Of a stretch of DNA of 64,000 bases, positions 33,771 to 42,485 are shown one piece after another. A model generated the notes under the pieces. That model saw nothing but the letters and a program-made list of their open reading frames with translations. It had not been told where the DNA came from and searched no databases. Source of the DNA: Sulfobacillus harzensis (GTDB lineage Bacteria > Bacillota > Sulfobacillia > Sulfobacillales > Sulfobacillaceae); contig NZ_JABBVZ010000001.1 in the NCBI RefSeq assembly GCF_012933365.1, positions 1 to 64,000 of the forward strand. The letters run 5' to 3'. The first letter of the stretch is position 1. Every line of letters starts with the position of its first letter. The translations under genes and the position numbers were made by a program.

Positions 33771-34655
33771 ATGGCCCAACTCTATGTGAACCCGACGTTG
33801 CTGGGCCTCGGCCCCAGTCAGACGAGTTTTGTGGCCGCCGTGCAGGATGCGAACAATCATGTGGCGGTTGGCATGACCAAGTTTGTGCAGTCGCCCGGAG
33901 GACTCTTGCTCCCCGAACTCACCGATGACGCTGGCTACGTGCTGAGTAAGCAAGTCGGACGCAATACCGCCGTGCAAGCGGGGGCCCTCGCGTTTGCCGC
34001 GAGTGCCGCATCGGGCAGTACGCAAACGGCTTCCATCAGTCTTCCAAGCATTCTGCAAAAAGATGCACTCTATTTGGTGAGCATTATGAATCCGACGGGC
34101 ACCCCGCAAGGTCTGACCGCGACGGTCGGCACGAGTGGTAGTGTCGGAAGTTATCTCGCGGCATCGACGACGTATTACTATGCGGTCTCCGCCGTGGGAC
34201 CGTGGGGCGAAACACTGATTTCCGCCACCCAAGAAGCGACCGAAGGATCGACAGCCTATCCCATTAGCCTCAGTTGGACGAGCCAAGGCGGGGCGACCTC
34301 CTACAACGTATACAAAGGGACCACGAGTAGCGTGGATTTGCTCGCGTCGGACATCACGAGTACCAGTTATACGGATAGCGGCAATACGGCCACCTCCAGC
34401 ACAGCCCCTCCGACCAGCAGTACCCAAGGTCCAGGCACCAGTGTTACGATAACGTTCCAAGATGCCCAAACCTTTGGGACGAGCACGAGCTATTTTGCCG
34501 ACGTCACGAGTGTGGATGTCGCCGAAGGCACCACCCAAGCCTATCTCGTGCAAGGCTGGCTGATGGGCGACGGGGCGAGTCACATCCAAGTCAGTTTGGA
34601 TAATGGCGCGAGCGACCAAGCAGGCACCGTGTGGTTCGAGGTGACGCAGGTATGA
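33771..34655 (+). CDS. Tail fibre protein with FN3-like domain
   Basis: 294 residues. Residues 119-215 form an FN3-like sandwich (TTYYYAVSAVGPWGETLIS; ATSYNVYKGTTSSVD). N- and C-terminal parts are strand-rich. Likely a short fibre or baseplate-fibre adaptor. The stop overlaps the following gene start (ATGA), so the fibre genes are translationally coupled. Confidence 0.65.
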   Translation: MAQLYVNPTLLGLGPSQTSFVAAVQDANNHVAVGMTKFVQSPGGLLLPELTDDAGYVLSKQVGRNTAVQAGALAFAASAASGSTQTASISLPSILQKDALYLVSIMNPTGTPQGLTATVGTSGSVGSYLAASTTYYYAVSAVGPWGETLISATQEATEGSTAYPISLSWTSQGGATSYNVYKGTTSSVDLLASDITSTSYTDSGNTATSSTAPPTSSTQGPGTSVTITFQDAQTFGTSTSYFADVTSVDVAEGTTQAYLVQGWLMGDGASHIQVSLDNGASDQAGTVWFEVTQV

Positions 34656-35239
34656 TCCTGACAGGAATACGCCCTGCGGCCATTCAGTCACCTCCTCACG
34701 ATATCTATAGCATCAAAACCGGAGCGCACGGTATCGCCACTTTCGGGCATACCCTCAATGGATGGGATAACAGTGGGATTGCGGTCACATCTGAGGGGTT
34801 TGCGCTACCAGGAAACAGTAGTTACGCATGGCGCGATGATGGACGCATCCTGCGCAGGATACAATGGCAGATGCAATCTAGTGTACTCGGGGACGTTTTC
34901 TTCGGATGCAATAACACCGGGGCGGGCATGATGTTTCGTCTGGATACACGCGGGGAGTCCTTTTGGTCCGGGTTTGCACACACAGACAGTTGGAGCGCAT
35001 GGAATGCACCCGGGACGGGGTTCGTCGCCTTATCCAATACCTGGTATACCATCACCCTCGATCTCACCACAGCCATTGCGAGAGTGGTAGTTATTGGCGA
35101 GTCGGGGGGGGGTTACTTTGGCGTCGTCCTACACGCCCCAAGGCACAGCGTTGGGCTTGCAAGGCGATCAGGGTGGCGGCGTGAGCTACGTCCGCCATTT
35201 AACCGTGTTCGTCTAGTCCCGGCGGCGGTGATCGCATGA
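34652..35239 (+). CDS. Tail fibre / lectin-like protein, frame altered by a G9 tract
   Basis: The first about 150 codons encode a beta-sandwich with YAWRDDGRILRRIQWQM, DVFFGCNNTGAGMMFRL and TWYTITLDLTTAIARVVV. At 35104-35112 nine G residues shift the frame into an Arg-rich ending of about 40 residues. Reading with eight G restores LASSYTPQGTALGLQG and GGGVSYVRHLTVFV with a stop at 35216 (187 residues), clearly the native C-terminus. The G9 version stops at 35239 overlapping the next start (ATGA). Base composition is less GC-rich than the baseplate genes. Confidence 0.65.
   Translation: MILTGIRPAAIQSPPHDIYSIKTGAHGIATFGHTLNGWDNSGIAVTSEGFALPGNSSYAWRDDGRILRRIQWQMQSSVLGDVFFGCNNTGAGMMFRLDTRGESFWSGFAHTDSWSAWNAPGTGFVALSNTWYTITLDLTTAIARVVVIGESGGGYFGVVLHAPRHSVGLARRSGWRRELRPPFNRVRLVPAAVIA
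35104..35112 (+). repeat. Poly-G (9) tract in fibre gene, phase-variation candidate
   Basis: A run of nine G within the C-terminal part of the fibre gene. Loss of one G joins the body to a native-looking C-terminus, so length change switches the product. Homopolymeric G tracts of this size are slippage-prone contingency sites; alternatively it is an assembly error. Confidence 0.6.
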
Positions 35240-35967
35240 TCATCTCGATGCCGCGCAGTCTCCCGACAAATACCTACAGTGGGCAAGTCCTGGTGGATCG
35301 TCCCATAGCATACTATCCGTGCCAAGATACCGCAGGGGCCGTTTTAATCGATGTTACGGGCCATGGCTATGACCTTCAAACCTATGGCGGCGTCACAGTC
35401 AACCAGTCGGGACCGCATGGATTCCGAAGCGTTGCGTTTGATGGCAGTACGGGTTACGCCCAAGCCGTCCGGACACCCCAACCCGCATGGATAGCACACG
35501 GCAGTATGACGCTCGAACTGTGGGGACTGATCACGAATGATTTATCGCATTACGGATTTCTCGCAGGGATTCGACAAAGCAACTCGGGAGAATTCTATAT
35601 GCTGCAACTCGAAAATACCAACACCTTAGAAACGCGGTTTACGAATTCGAGTGGAACGCACCAAGACTTTGATGGGCAATCCGACATTCCGACATGGGCA
35701 TCCCATCGATGGCACCACGGCGCACTTGTGTACGATGCCCCAGCTCAAACCTTGACATTTTTTTCCGACGGCCACATCGTGGCGCAATGCAGTGCGACCG
35801 GAGGGATTACCGTGACGCCGATGCCGTTCTGGGTGGGGGCACAAGGGGGAGCGGGTGATAATCCTTTTGAAGGGAACTTGGCGCATATCGCCCTCTATGA
35901 TTACGCCCTCTCGCCCCGACAGGTTTTGCGCCACGTTAACACCGCACGACTTCATACGATCCGTTAG
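35236..35967 (+). CDS. LamG / concanavalin-like lectin tail protein
   Basis: 243 residues with a LamG-like sandwich across nearly the whole length: FRSVAFDGSTGYAQAV, HGSMTLELWGLI, HRWHHGALVYDAPAQTL, PFEGNLAHIALYDYALS. Such domains bind glycans and are common in phage receptor-binding proteins. Starts at ATG 35236, overlapping the G9-frame stop of the upstream gene. GC is lower than in the baseplate genes. Confidence 0.75.
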   Translation: MIISMPRSLPTNTYSGQVLVDRPIAYYPCQDTAGAVLIDVTGHGYDLQTYGGVTVNQSGPHGFRSVAFDGSTGYAQAVRTPQPAWIAHGSMTLELWGLITNDLSHYGFLAGIRQSNSGEFYMLQLENTNTLETRFTNSSGTHQDFDGQSDIPTWASHRWHHGALVYDAPAQTLTFFSDGHIVAQCSATGGITVTPMPFWVGAQGGAGDNPFEGNLAHIALYDYALSPRQVLRHVNTARLHTIR

Positions 35968-35976
35968 GAGGCTCCC

Positions 35977-36465
35977 ATGCCCAATCTTTTAGTGCCCGAC
36001 AGCCTGCGGCTCACGGGCCGCGTCCGCATTGTCACGCGCTCCCCGGATGGACGCATGCTGCGGGATAGCGGGTGGATCGCGAATCAGATTTGCAACGGCG
36101 GCGCGGCGGCGGTGGTCGCGTGGCTGACCTCCACCCCCAACCGGGGGGCCTCGTCCCAAGCCGTGCCCTATCCCGCGTATATGGAATTGGGCGATGGCAC
36201 CGGCACCCCGGCGGCGACGGATACCGACCTCTTCAGCCCCAACGTCGCCACCCAAATCCACGTCACGCAGGCGGGGCCCGCCCCCGGGAATCCCCTCGTG
36301 GCCCAGTGGGTCGGCGTGTGGGGACCGAGCTACGGGCCGTATAACGCGAGTGAGGCGGGATTACTGAGCGCTGATGGGACCTTGTGGAGTCATATTCTTG
36401 CCACGATTGACCTCACCACCACGGCGTCCACGGTGGTCACGTGGCAGTGGGTCCTAAGCGTTTGA
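35977..36465 (+). CDS. Tail fibre-associated protein
   Basis: 162 residues. The sequence LRLTGRVRIVTRSPDGRMLR, AAAVVAWLTS and PAYMELGDGTGTPAATDTDL resembles a phage tail protein family that follows fibres; I cannot name it securely. A strong ribosome-binding site TAGGAGG precedes it. Likely part of the receptor-binding complex or an adaptor. Confidence 0.6.
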   Translation: MPNLLVPDSLRLTGRVRIVTRSPDGRMLRDSGWIANQICNGGAAAVVAWLTSTPNRGASSQAVPYPAYMELGDGTGTPAATDTDLFSPNVATQIHVTQAGPAPGNPLVAQWVGVWGPSYGPYNASEAGLLSADGTLWSHILATIDLTTTASTVVTWQWVLSV

Positions 36466-36478
36466 TCGGAGGCGATCC

Positions 36479-37732
36479 ATGAGCGATCTCTATCTCGTCA
36501 GCCCGAATAATCCGGCGAAGGCGCAAGACTTGAACCAAGTCGTCGCGGCCCTGACTGGAGCCAATGACACCCCCTTTATCGCGTATCAGCCCATTGCCAA
36601 TCCGGGCGCCCCGACCGCGACCGTCAGCAGCGCCACCGGCGTGCTCGATGGGGCCTATGCCTACCTTGTCGTGTTTCGCACGGGCTACGTGGATGGTTTC
36701 GACACCATCCACTACAGCGGCAACCAGACGGCGGCCGGGACGGCCTCCACGACCGTCAATCCGGCGGACAACGCCGTGGACCTGACCAACATCCCCCTCG
36801 GCCCCACGGGTGTCGTGGCGCGGGATCTGTATCGCACCCAAGCGGGCGGCTCGACGTTTTACTACCTTGACACCATTGAGGACAACGTGACCACGGACTA
36901 CACCGACAACACGCCGGATAGCGGTCTCGGCACCACGACCGCCCCCACCGTGAACACCACGGGCAGTCCGCCCCAATTGCCCGTGTACCCCGCCGTGCCC
37001 GGCTATACCGCGCCCGTGGGGAGTCTGGTGGCCGTGCAAGCGGGCAGTGGCGATCCCGCCGTGATCTATCGGTCCACGGGGTCCGGGTGGATCCAGATCC
37101 CAGACCTCGCCACGGCCAACACGTTTACAGCCCAGCAGACCATGCTGGATGTGGCGGTCTCGGGCCTCCCCGGAGCCACGACGCCTTCCCGCTATGTCGG
37201 CGGGACCAGCGGCGGAGCGCCCACGAGCGGCACCTTCCAAGCCGGGGATTTCGTCGTCGATGCGGCGAGTCAAACGCTCTGGCTCTGCACCACGGCGGGG
37301 TCGCCGGGGACGTGGGTGAAAGCCTCCCCGTCCGCTGCGACGGCGACCGCAGCAGGCATTGTCGAAACCGCCCAAACCGTCAGCGGCACCCCCGCCGTGC
37401 CGGTCATCGTGGCACGTCCCGCCGAAACGGAACTCACGACGACCAGCGCGACGACGATCTTCAGCGTGACCCCCGCGGCCACGGGCGGCTTCTTCTGCTA
37501 TCTCTATGCCCGCGTCGGGACGGCGGCGACGACCGTGACCGCCACCCTGACGTATACCAGCAATAGCGGGGCGCAGACCTACTACGTCTGGAATGCGCAA
37601 GACCTCCCCGTGGGCGATAACGCCGCCGTGCCGTTTTTCTTTCAGGCGGTGAGTGGGGATGCGATTACGTTAACGGTTACCGCGGGCACCGCGAATCAAG
37701 TGTACATTGACGCGCGGCTGCTGGCGGTATAG
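36479..37732 (+). CDS. Tail fibre protein with Ig/FN3-like domain
   Basis: 417 residues. An N-terminal attachment-like region (residues 1-35), a beta-sandwich with GAYAYLVVFRTGYVDGFDTI and VARDLYRTQAGGSTFYYLD (about 45-150), a Pro-rich linker, and a C-terminal beta domain with FFCYLYARVGTAATTVTATL. Contains AGDFVVDAASQTLWLC, a pattern common in fibres. Structural role inferred from position and composition. Confidence 0.65.
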   Translation: MSDLYLVSPNNPAKAQDLNQVVAALTGANDTPFIAYQPIANPGAPTATVSSATGVLDGAYAYLVVFRTGYVDGFDTIHYSGNQTAAGTASTTVNPADNAVDLTNIPLGPTGVVARDLYRTQAGGSTFYYLDTIEDNVTTDYTDNTPDSGLGTTTAPTVNTTGSPPQLPVYPAVPGYTAPVGSLVAVQAGSGDPAVIYRSTGSGWIQIPDLATANTFTAQQTMLDVAVSGLPGATTPSRYVGGTSGGAPTSGTFQAGDFVVDAASQTLWLCTTAGSPGTWVKASPSAATATAAGIVETAQTVSGTPAVPVIVARPAETELTTTSATTIFSVTPAATGGFFCYLYARVGTAATTVTATLTYTSNSGAQTYYVWNAQDLPVGDNAAVPFFFQAVSGDAITLTVTAGTANQVYIDARLLAV

Positions 37733-37744
37733 GGGGGTAGGACG

Positions 37745-38614
37745 ATGGCTAACCTAATTTTACCTGGTAACGCACAACCTGCTCAGGTCTTGAGCGGCAC
37801 CACGTTCTCCGCCAACACGAACTACGACACGGCGGGCACCATGCCCAACAACGGGAGCCCCACCCTCCAACCCGGCCAAGCGATCACGCCGGGATACTAC
37901 AGCGGCGGCCAAGCCGCCCTCCCCGGCAGCGGGAGCCAGTCCTGGACCACGCCCGGCACCTACACCTGGACGGTGCCGAGTGGGGTGACACGGGCACTGG
38001 CCGTCCTCATCGGGGGAGGGGGTGGCGGAGCAGGTGGCGGGGAAAACGCTAACGGCGGTGGAGGCGGCGGCGGCGGCTCCACTATTGTCTGGCTCGGCTT
38101 GACACCAGGCGAAACCGTGAGTATCACTGTCGGAGCTGGCGGCTTGGGAGGACAGTCTCTGCAGTCGGGAAACTCTGGGGGCAACAGCACGATCACCGTG
38201 GGCGGAACGACCTATACGGCCTATGGCGGCAGCGGTGCTGTGGTCAATAATGGTCTAGGCGCTAGCGGCGGCCCGGCTGCAAGCGCACCCACGAGTTACG
38301 GCGTGTCTGCTGTTCTAGTGTCGTACGCCGGCGGTAACGGGAGTGTGCCTCTCAGTAATGCAGGCGGAGGAGGGGGTGCAGGAGCCGGGGCAACCGGCCC
38401 TGGGGAGTCGGCAAGCACAACCTCCACAGGAGGAACCGGATCAGCCAGTTTTGGATATTGGCCTGGCGGTGGCAATGGAGGTGCGGGTGGCACGAGTGGA
38501 TCGAGTGGGAGTAACGGAAAAAGCCATGGCGGTGGGGGAGGCGGATCAGACAACAACGCCAGCGGCTATTACGGCGGAAACGGTGCCCCTGGGGCGGTGT
38601 ATATCTTTTGGTAG
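37745..38614 (+). CDS. Glycine-rich tail fibre tip (receptor-binding candidate)
   Basis: 289 residues. N-terminus has a tail-repeat type motif (QVLSGTTFSANTNYDTAGTM), then SWTTPGTYTWTVPSGVTRAL. From residue 95 onward it is dominated by polyglycine segments separated by short non-Gly stretches, as in glycine-rich-domain tip proteins and T4-like gp38 adhesins that fold as polyglycine-II lattices. Ends with GAPGAVYIFW. The last plus-strand fibre gene before the reverse glycosyltransferase. It is the most likely receptor-contacting protein. Confidence 0.7.
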   Translation: MANLILPGNAQPAQVLSGTTFSANTNYDTAGTMPNNGSPTLQPGQAITPGYYSGGQAALPGSGSQSWTTPGTYTWTVPSGVTRALAVLIGGGGGGAGGGENANGGGGGGGGSTIVWLGLTPGETVSITVGAGGLGGQSLQSGNSGGNSTITVGGTTYTAYGGSGAVVNNGLGASGGPAASAPTSYGVSAVLVSYAGGNGSVPLSNAGGGGGAGAGATGPGESASTTSTGGTGSASFGYWPGGGNGGAGGTSGSSGSNGKSHGGGGGGSDNNASGYYGGNGAPGAVYIFW

Positions 38615-38638
38615 ACAAAAAGCCGGTCCGAACGTCTC

Positions 38639-40024
38639 TCAGTCCAACTGCGATAGTCGGTATCTGGCATCACGAACAGTCGGATTCGCCTGCAGGACCT
38701 GCGTGAATAGCGTTTTGGCGGTCGTCTTGTCACCAACCTCTTGCGCAAGCACCCCGAGCATGTATAACGCTTTCCAAGTCCCGATTTCGGGATCAAAGTT
38801 TGCGGGTCCGCGGTACCGCTGTCCCGTCTCATACGCTCGTAAAAAGACCTCTCGGAGCGCATGGGGATCATACGGAGGTGATTCGTAGGTCAGCAGCCCA
38901 TAACGAAACCATCCGTCGGGATGATCCGGGGCAAGGTGCATCAGTCGCGCTATGGCTTCCCGAGCATCGTCCCTATGATTCAGGGCCAAGTGAATCTCAG
39001 ATAAGGCGAGGCAAATCATCGGAAAAAGAGGCGAGTCCGGTTGCTTCTTCTCCAAGGCGTAGGCCTGTTCAAGATACGGGATAGCCTCGTTATATTTGGC
39101 GTTGCCCCCCAGTTCACGACCTAAGTGAAACAAAATCGACGGATTGGATGGATCGACAGTGACGGCCTTTCTCAAAATACGAAGATTGCGGTCGCGTTTG
39201 GCTTGAACATTGGTGACCTCAGGGTTATAGCCATCATGAAACAAGCGGATCTGGACGACGCGCCACTTTAATTCCGTTTGGTTGACGTGAGATTTGGGAA
39301 CGACCTGTTCATGGACCGGCAGCTGCCATTCAAAATCGGCAGTCTTAAACATCCGGGCGACCAGCGCCGGGCTGATGGTGTCGCCGAGGTGATTCATTTG
39401 CAGCACTTTCACCAAGCTGGGCTTGTGATTCAAAAGACCGGCCACCGTACGGACGGACTCCGTATCTTCTGGATAGAGGATTTCGTCGGAGTCCACATGG
39501 ATCACCCACTCCGCTGTGACGAGAAATTGGGAATAATTGCGAGCCGCTGCAAAGTCGTCAACCCACGAGAAATGGTGAACCCGCAAACCCATGGACTCCA
39601 CCATGGAAACGGTGTCGTCTCGCGAACCCGTATCGACTACCACAATCTCGTCGACCGCCTGCTGCAATGGCGCGAGGCACTGACGAATCGTGCGACTACT
39701 GTCACGCGTCAACACAACGGCCGCAATCGTCGCAGATGGAACAGCCAAGACATCAAGAACGTGCTGATCGGCGGCCCCTATGGGGACTGAGCGACAGTCG
39801 TGTAACGCCTGATCTATCCATGAGGCAAAGGGATCGAGTAAGTTAGCCCGTTGAAAACACAATTCCGCCATATGCCCACGCCGGAGTCCAATCAGGGACT
39901 GTCCCAAAAAGACCCATGCCTGAGCGTCCAGGCGGTCCTGATGTAGGCGTTCGAGGGAGGCGCGCCTCGCTTCCTCCCAGCGCCGATGCCGGAGTAAGTC
40001 AGCGATTTGTTCGTTTGTGCTCAT
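38639..40024 (-). CDS. TPR-containing family 2 glycosyltransferase
   Basis: 461 residues on the reverse strand. Residues 1-75 are TPR-like; a GT2 domain follows with IAAVVLTRDSSRTIRQCLAP, EIVVVDTGSRDDT, HVDSDEILYPEDTESV and HDGYNPEVT, and further TPR-like repeats fill 270-455. SPBc2-type and SunS-like transferases share this architecture. GT2 plus TPR proteins glycosylate proteins or surface polymers. Placed next to the glycine-rich fibre, it may modify a virion or host surface component. Extended -10 promoter with ATG at the expected transcription start; GC is lower than in the baseplate genes. Confidence 0.8.
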   Translation of the reverse strand: MSTNEQIADLLRHRRWEEARRASLERLHQDRLDAQAWVFLGQSLIGLRRGHMAELCFQRANLLDPFASWIDQALHDCRSVPIGAADQHVLDVLAVPSATIAAVVLTRDSSRTIRQCLAPLQQAVDEIVVVDTGSRDDTVSMVESMGLRVHHFSWVDDFAAARNYSQFLVTAEWVIHVDSDEILYPEDTESVRTVAGLLNHKPSLVKVLQMNHLGDTISPALVARMFKTADFEWQLPVHEQVVPKSHVNQTELKWRVVQIRLFHDGYNPEVTNVQAKRDRNLRILRKAVTVDPSNPSILFHLGRELGGNAKYNEAIPYLEQAYALEKKQPDSPLFPMICLALSEIHLALNHRDDAREAIARLMHLAPDHPDGWFRYGLLTYESPPYDPHALREVFLRAYETGQRYRGPANFDPEIGTWKALYMLGVLAQEVGDKTTAKTLFTQVLQANPTVRDARYRLSQLD

Positions 40025-40030
40025 GCCCGT

Positions 40031-40039
40031 ATTGTAGCA
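40031..40039 (-). promoter_or_regulatory. Extended -10 promoter of the glycosyltransferase
   Basis: On the reverse strand TGCTACAAT (TGn + TACAAT) lies six bases before the ATG at 40024, so transcription is predicted to start at the initiator codon. No ribosome-binding site is present in between. Geometry is the same as for the IS607 tnpA gene, indicating a leaderless transcript. Confidence 0.55.
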
Positions 40040-40067
40040 TGGGAATGTTCCTAGGAGGTCCCAGCCA

Positions 40068-40934
40068 ATGTACTATTTCCTGTACCAAGCCACATCCGGC
40101 CAAATTCTAGCTGCGAACACAACGGGGTTTACGCCAGGTACCGGCGAGGCAGTCTTGGGACCGCTCAGTCCTGCCGACCCCAATGCAGTCATCGCGTACC
40201 AGTACCCGCAATGGTTCCTCATCCAGGGAGATCCGCCTGCGCTGGTCATGCAGCCGTATTGGATCCTGGAGGCCACCAGCGGAACGAACAACCAATACAC
40301 GCTGACCGCGACGCTGAATAACCCGCCCAGCACGCCGCCGACTAGCGCGACGCTGACGGTCCTCGGGAGCACGTATACCGCGATGGTGAGCAACAACACC
40401 GCGACGTGGACCATTGACGTGCATCCGAGCTGCGTCCACTTTCCTGTGGCCGCGACCGTCGCCGCGACCGGCACCGTGAGCGGATCAGCCACCTTCGGCG
40501 GCACGCAAACGCCGTCCGTGGCGCTCCAATGCGTGCCGCTGACGGGTGGGACGGTGCCGACCGTGACGCCGACAGGACCGGGCAGTAGTGAATTCCTTCA
40601 GTCGTTCTATGCCAGCGGGATCAGCGCGGCCCACCAGCCCGGTGATATTGCCACGGCGGACGCGATTGCGTTCGACACGCTCTTCGGGACCGCAGGGATT
40701 CTCGCCGTGCTCATCAAGGCGGGCACGTGGACGCCCACCAGCGCCCAGCAAGCCGCGATCACCTGGATTCAAAACAACATCAACACCAACCTGCCCGTGA
40801 CGCTGGCGGGATCGCTCGACAGCAGTGGCAATCCCATCCAGCCTGTGGCCCAATATGCGCAAGACCTCGCCACAGCGGCGCAAGCATTTCAATCGTTCGC
40901 CACCGACATGGCGTCCATACCCGGCCTCGCCTAG
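40068..40934 (+). CDS. Phage tail-associated protein of unknown function
   Basis: 288 residues. N-terminal half: ILEATSGTNNQYTLTATLNN and SATLTVLGSTYTAMVSNNT, a beta-sandwich type sequence. C-terminal half is helical (WTPTSAQQAAITWIQNNINT; ATAAQAFQSFATDMAS). Precedes lysis genes and follows the fibre/glycosyltransferase block. A strong ribosome-binding site (TAGGAGG) is present. Role not assignable; a fibre assembly or virion part is possible. Confidence 0.6.
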   Translation: MYYFLYQATSGQILAANTTGFTPGTGEAVLGPLSPADPNAVIAYQYPQWFLIQGDPPALVMQPYWILEATSGTNNQYTLTATLNNPPSTPPTSATLTVLGSTYTAMVSNNTATWTIDVHPSCVHFPVAATVAATGTVSGSATFGGTQTPSVALQCVPLTGGTVPTVTPTGPGSSEFLQSFYASGISAAHQPGDIATADAIAFDTLFGTAGILAVLIKAGTWTPTSAQQAAITWIQNNINTNLPVTLAGSLDSSGNPIQPVAQYAQDLATAAQAFQSFATDMASIPGLA

Positions 40935-40956
40935 TGCAAGACCATAGGAGACCGTT

Positions 40957-41484
40957 ATGCCTTACCAACTCACGGATATCCGTGGTCCGGGGGATGTTCT
41001 GCTCATGCTCTCCCCGAAACATGAACCCCTCTGGGACCGCATTCTCGACGACGGCATCGCGATCAGCACCGTCAACCCGTTTACGCATAGTGCCGTGGTG
41101 GTGGAACAGCACGGCCAACTCGTCATCGTCGAAGCCCTGTTTCGGGTGACGGTCAGTCCGCTTGACAAGTACAGCACGAATGGCTGGCTGTATCACGTGG
41201 ATCTGACGCCCGCCCAGCACCAGGCGCTCAGCCAGGCGGCGCTCAGCAAAGTCGGCCAGCTCTACGGGGCGAGCATGGTCTGGCAGGACTTCCTGCGGGA
41301 TGACTTGCATCTCGATATCCATCCCCGGTTGGATCCGCGCCATCTCGATTGTTCGGGGTTCGTGGCCTGGTGCTTTGCGACCGCGGGGGTGCGTCTGACG
41401 TATGCTCCCGCGCCGAGCCCTGCGGACTTGAGTTACAGCCCGCTCCTCCTCGGCCCGCGCCCGTGGGACCGATCCACATCCTAA
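40957..41484 (+). CDS. Permuted NlpC/P60 papain-fold protein
   Basis: 175 residues. His in FTHSAVVVEQHG precedes the nucleophile-like Cys in DCSGFVAWCFATAG, the circularly permuted order known from YiiX/DUF830-type NlpC/P60 relatives. N-terminal GDVLLMLS is a typical strand of this group. These proteins act as amidases, peptidases or acyltransferases. Placement at the entry of the lysis region suggests a cell-wall-related role. Confidence 0.68.
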   Translation: MPYQLTDIRGPGDVLLMLSPKHEPLWDRILDDGIAISTVNPFTHSAVVVEQHGQLVIVEALFRVTVSPLDKYSTNGWLYHVDLTPAQHQALSQAALSKVGQLYGASMVWQDFLRDDLHLDIHPRLDPRHLDCSGFVAWCFATAGVRLTYAPAPSPADLSYSPLLLGPRPWDRSTS

Positions 41485-41517
41485 GCTGCCGCCCCTGGGC
41501 GGGTAGGAGGTTTCACT

Positions 41518-41976
41518 ATGCCCGAACCGCAGACTGATCATGACCGACTCGTCCAACTGGAAACCCGCGTCGCCGACTACCGCGACACCCTGACGCGCGT
41601 TGATGACCGCACCGCCGCCCATGCCGAACGGCTCGGCACCCTCGATGCCCAAGTCGCGGCGTTGCAAGCGAGCCACACGCGCCTCGAACACGTCATTCAA
41701 CAGCGCATGGATGGCCTCGAACAGAAGGTGGATGGTCAGCAGGCCCGCACGGAAACGCGCCTCGCCACCTTGGACGACAAACTGGATACGCGACTCGAAT
41801 CGCTTCAAGGCCATGTGGACGAGGGATTTGCCACCATGCGGCGGGATGTAGCCGACGCCATGGACAAGAAGGAAGCCGCGTTGCCCCGCTGGGCGCAGGT
41901 CGGTCTCTATATCCTCTCCGTGGGCGTGGGGATTCTCGTCGGCATTATTACCGCGCTGGGACGGAGCCATCCATGA
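41518..41976 (+). CDS. Coiled-coil protein with C-terminal TM (XhlA-like)
   Basis: 152 residues. Heptad-rich coiled coil (residues 5-115) followed by one C-terminal membrane segment (WAQVGLYILSVGVGILVGII). This is the architecture of XhlA-like lysis-associated membrane proteins. It overlaps the next membrane gene by four bases, a holin-type tandem. A strong ribosome-binding site TAGGAGG is present. Confidence 0.6.
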   Translation: MPEPQTDHDRLVQLETRVADYRDTLTRVDDRTAAHAERLGTLDAQVAALQASHTRLEHVIQQRMDGLEQKVDGQQARTETRLATLDDKLDTRLESLQGHVDEGFATMRRDVADAMDKKEAALPRWAQVGLYILSVGVGILVGIITALGRSHP

Positions 41977-42485
41977 GGGCTCGCCTCCAACGCTTGAACC
42001 GCGGCTTTGTGCAATGGATGGCGACCACATCCGGCCGCAGTCTGACCTTCTGGCTCTTTGTCGGATGGTATTTGAGTTGGATCGCATGGAACACGGTCGC
42101 GCCGGGGCCGTGGCGCTTTGATCCCTATCCGTATGCGTTTTTATTGTTTCTCAGCAATACGATCCAACTCTGGTATTTACCCATCATTACCATGCAGAGC
42201 GACACCTTTAATGCGCTCTTGCGGCAGTTGTTGGAACAGCTCACGCAAAACGAACAGGTCCAGACCTCGGTTTTGCATGAGGTGCAAGTCCAAAACGAGG
42301 CGCTGACGGACGGACTCACCGTCATTCGCGAGGTGGTACGTGAGCACTTTGCCGTCAGCCAACGGGCGACGGCCACCCTCGAACGGGTGGAAGCGATCCT
42401 GGCCCGGATCGAGGCGAAGACCACCGAAATCGACGCCGAAGTCGATGCCTTGACGGAACGGGAGGGCATGGGGCATGGCGACTGA
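41973..42485 (+). CDS. Two-TM coiled-coil membrane protein, DUF1003-like
   Basis: 170 residues. Two membrane segments with FWLFVGWYLSWIAWNTV and FDPYPYAFLLFLSNTI carry the WNt/FDPYP signature of DUF1003. A long helix follows (VQVQNEALTDGLTVIREVVR). It overlaps the coiled-coil protein upstream and the HNH-like gene downstream. A holin or holin-modulator role in the lysis module is plausible but unproven. Confidence 0.6.
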   Translation: MRARLQRLNRGFVQWMATTSGRSLTFWLFVGWYLSWIAWNTVAPGPWRFDPYPYAFLLFLSNTIQLWYLPIITMQSDTFNALLRQLLEQLTQNEQVQTSVLHEVQVQNEALTDGLTVIREVVREHFAVSQRATATLERVEAILARIEAKTTEIDAEVDALTEREGMGHGD

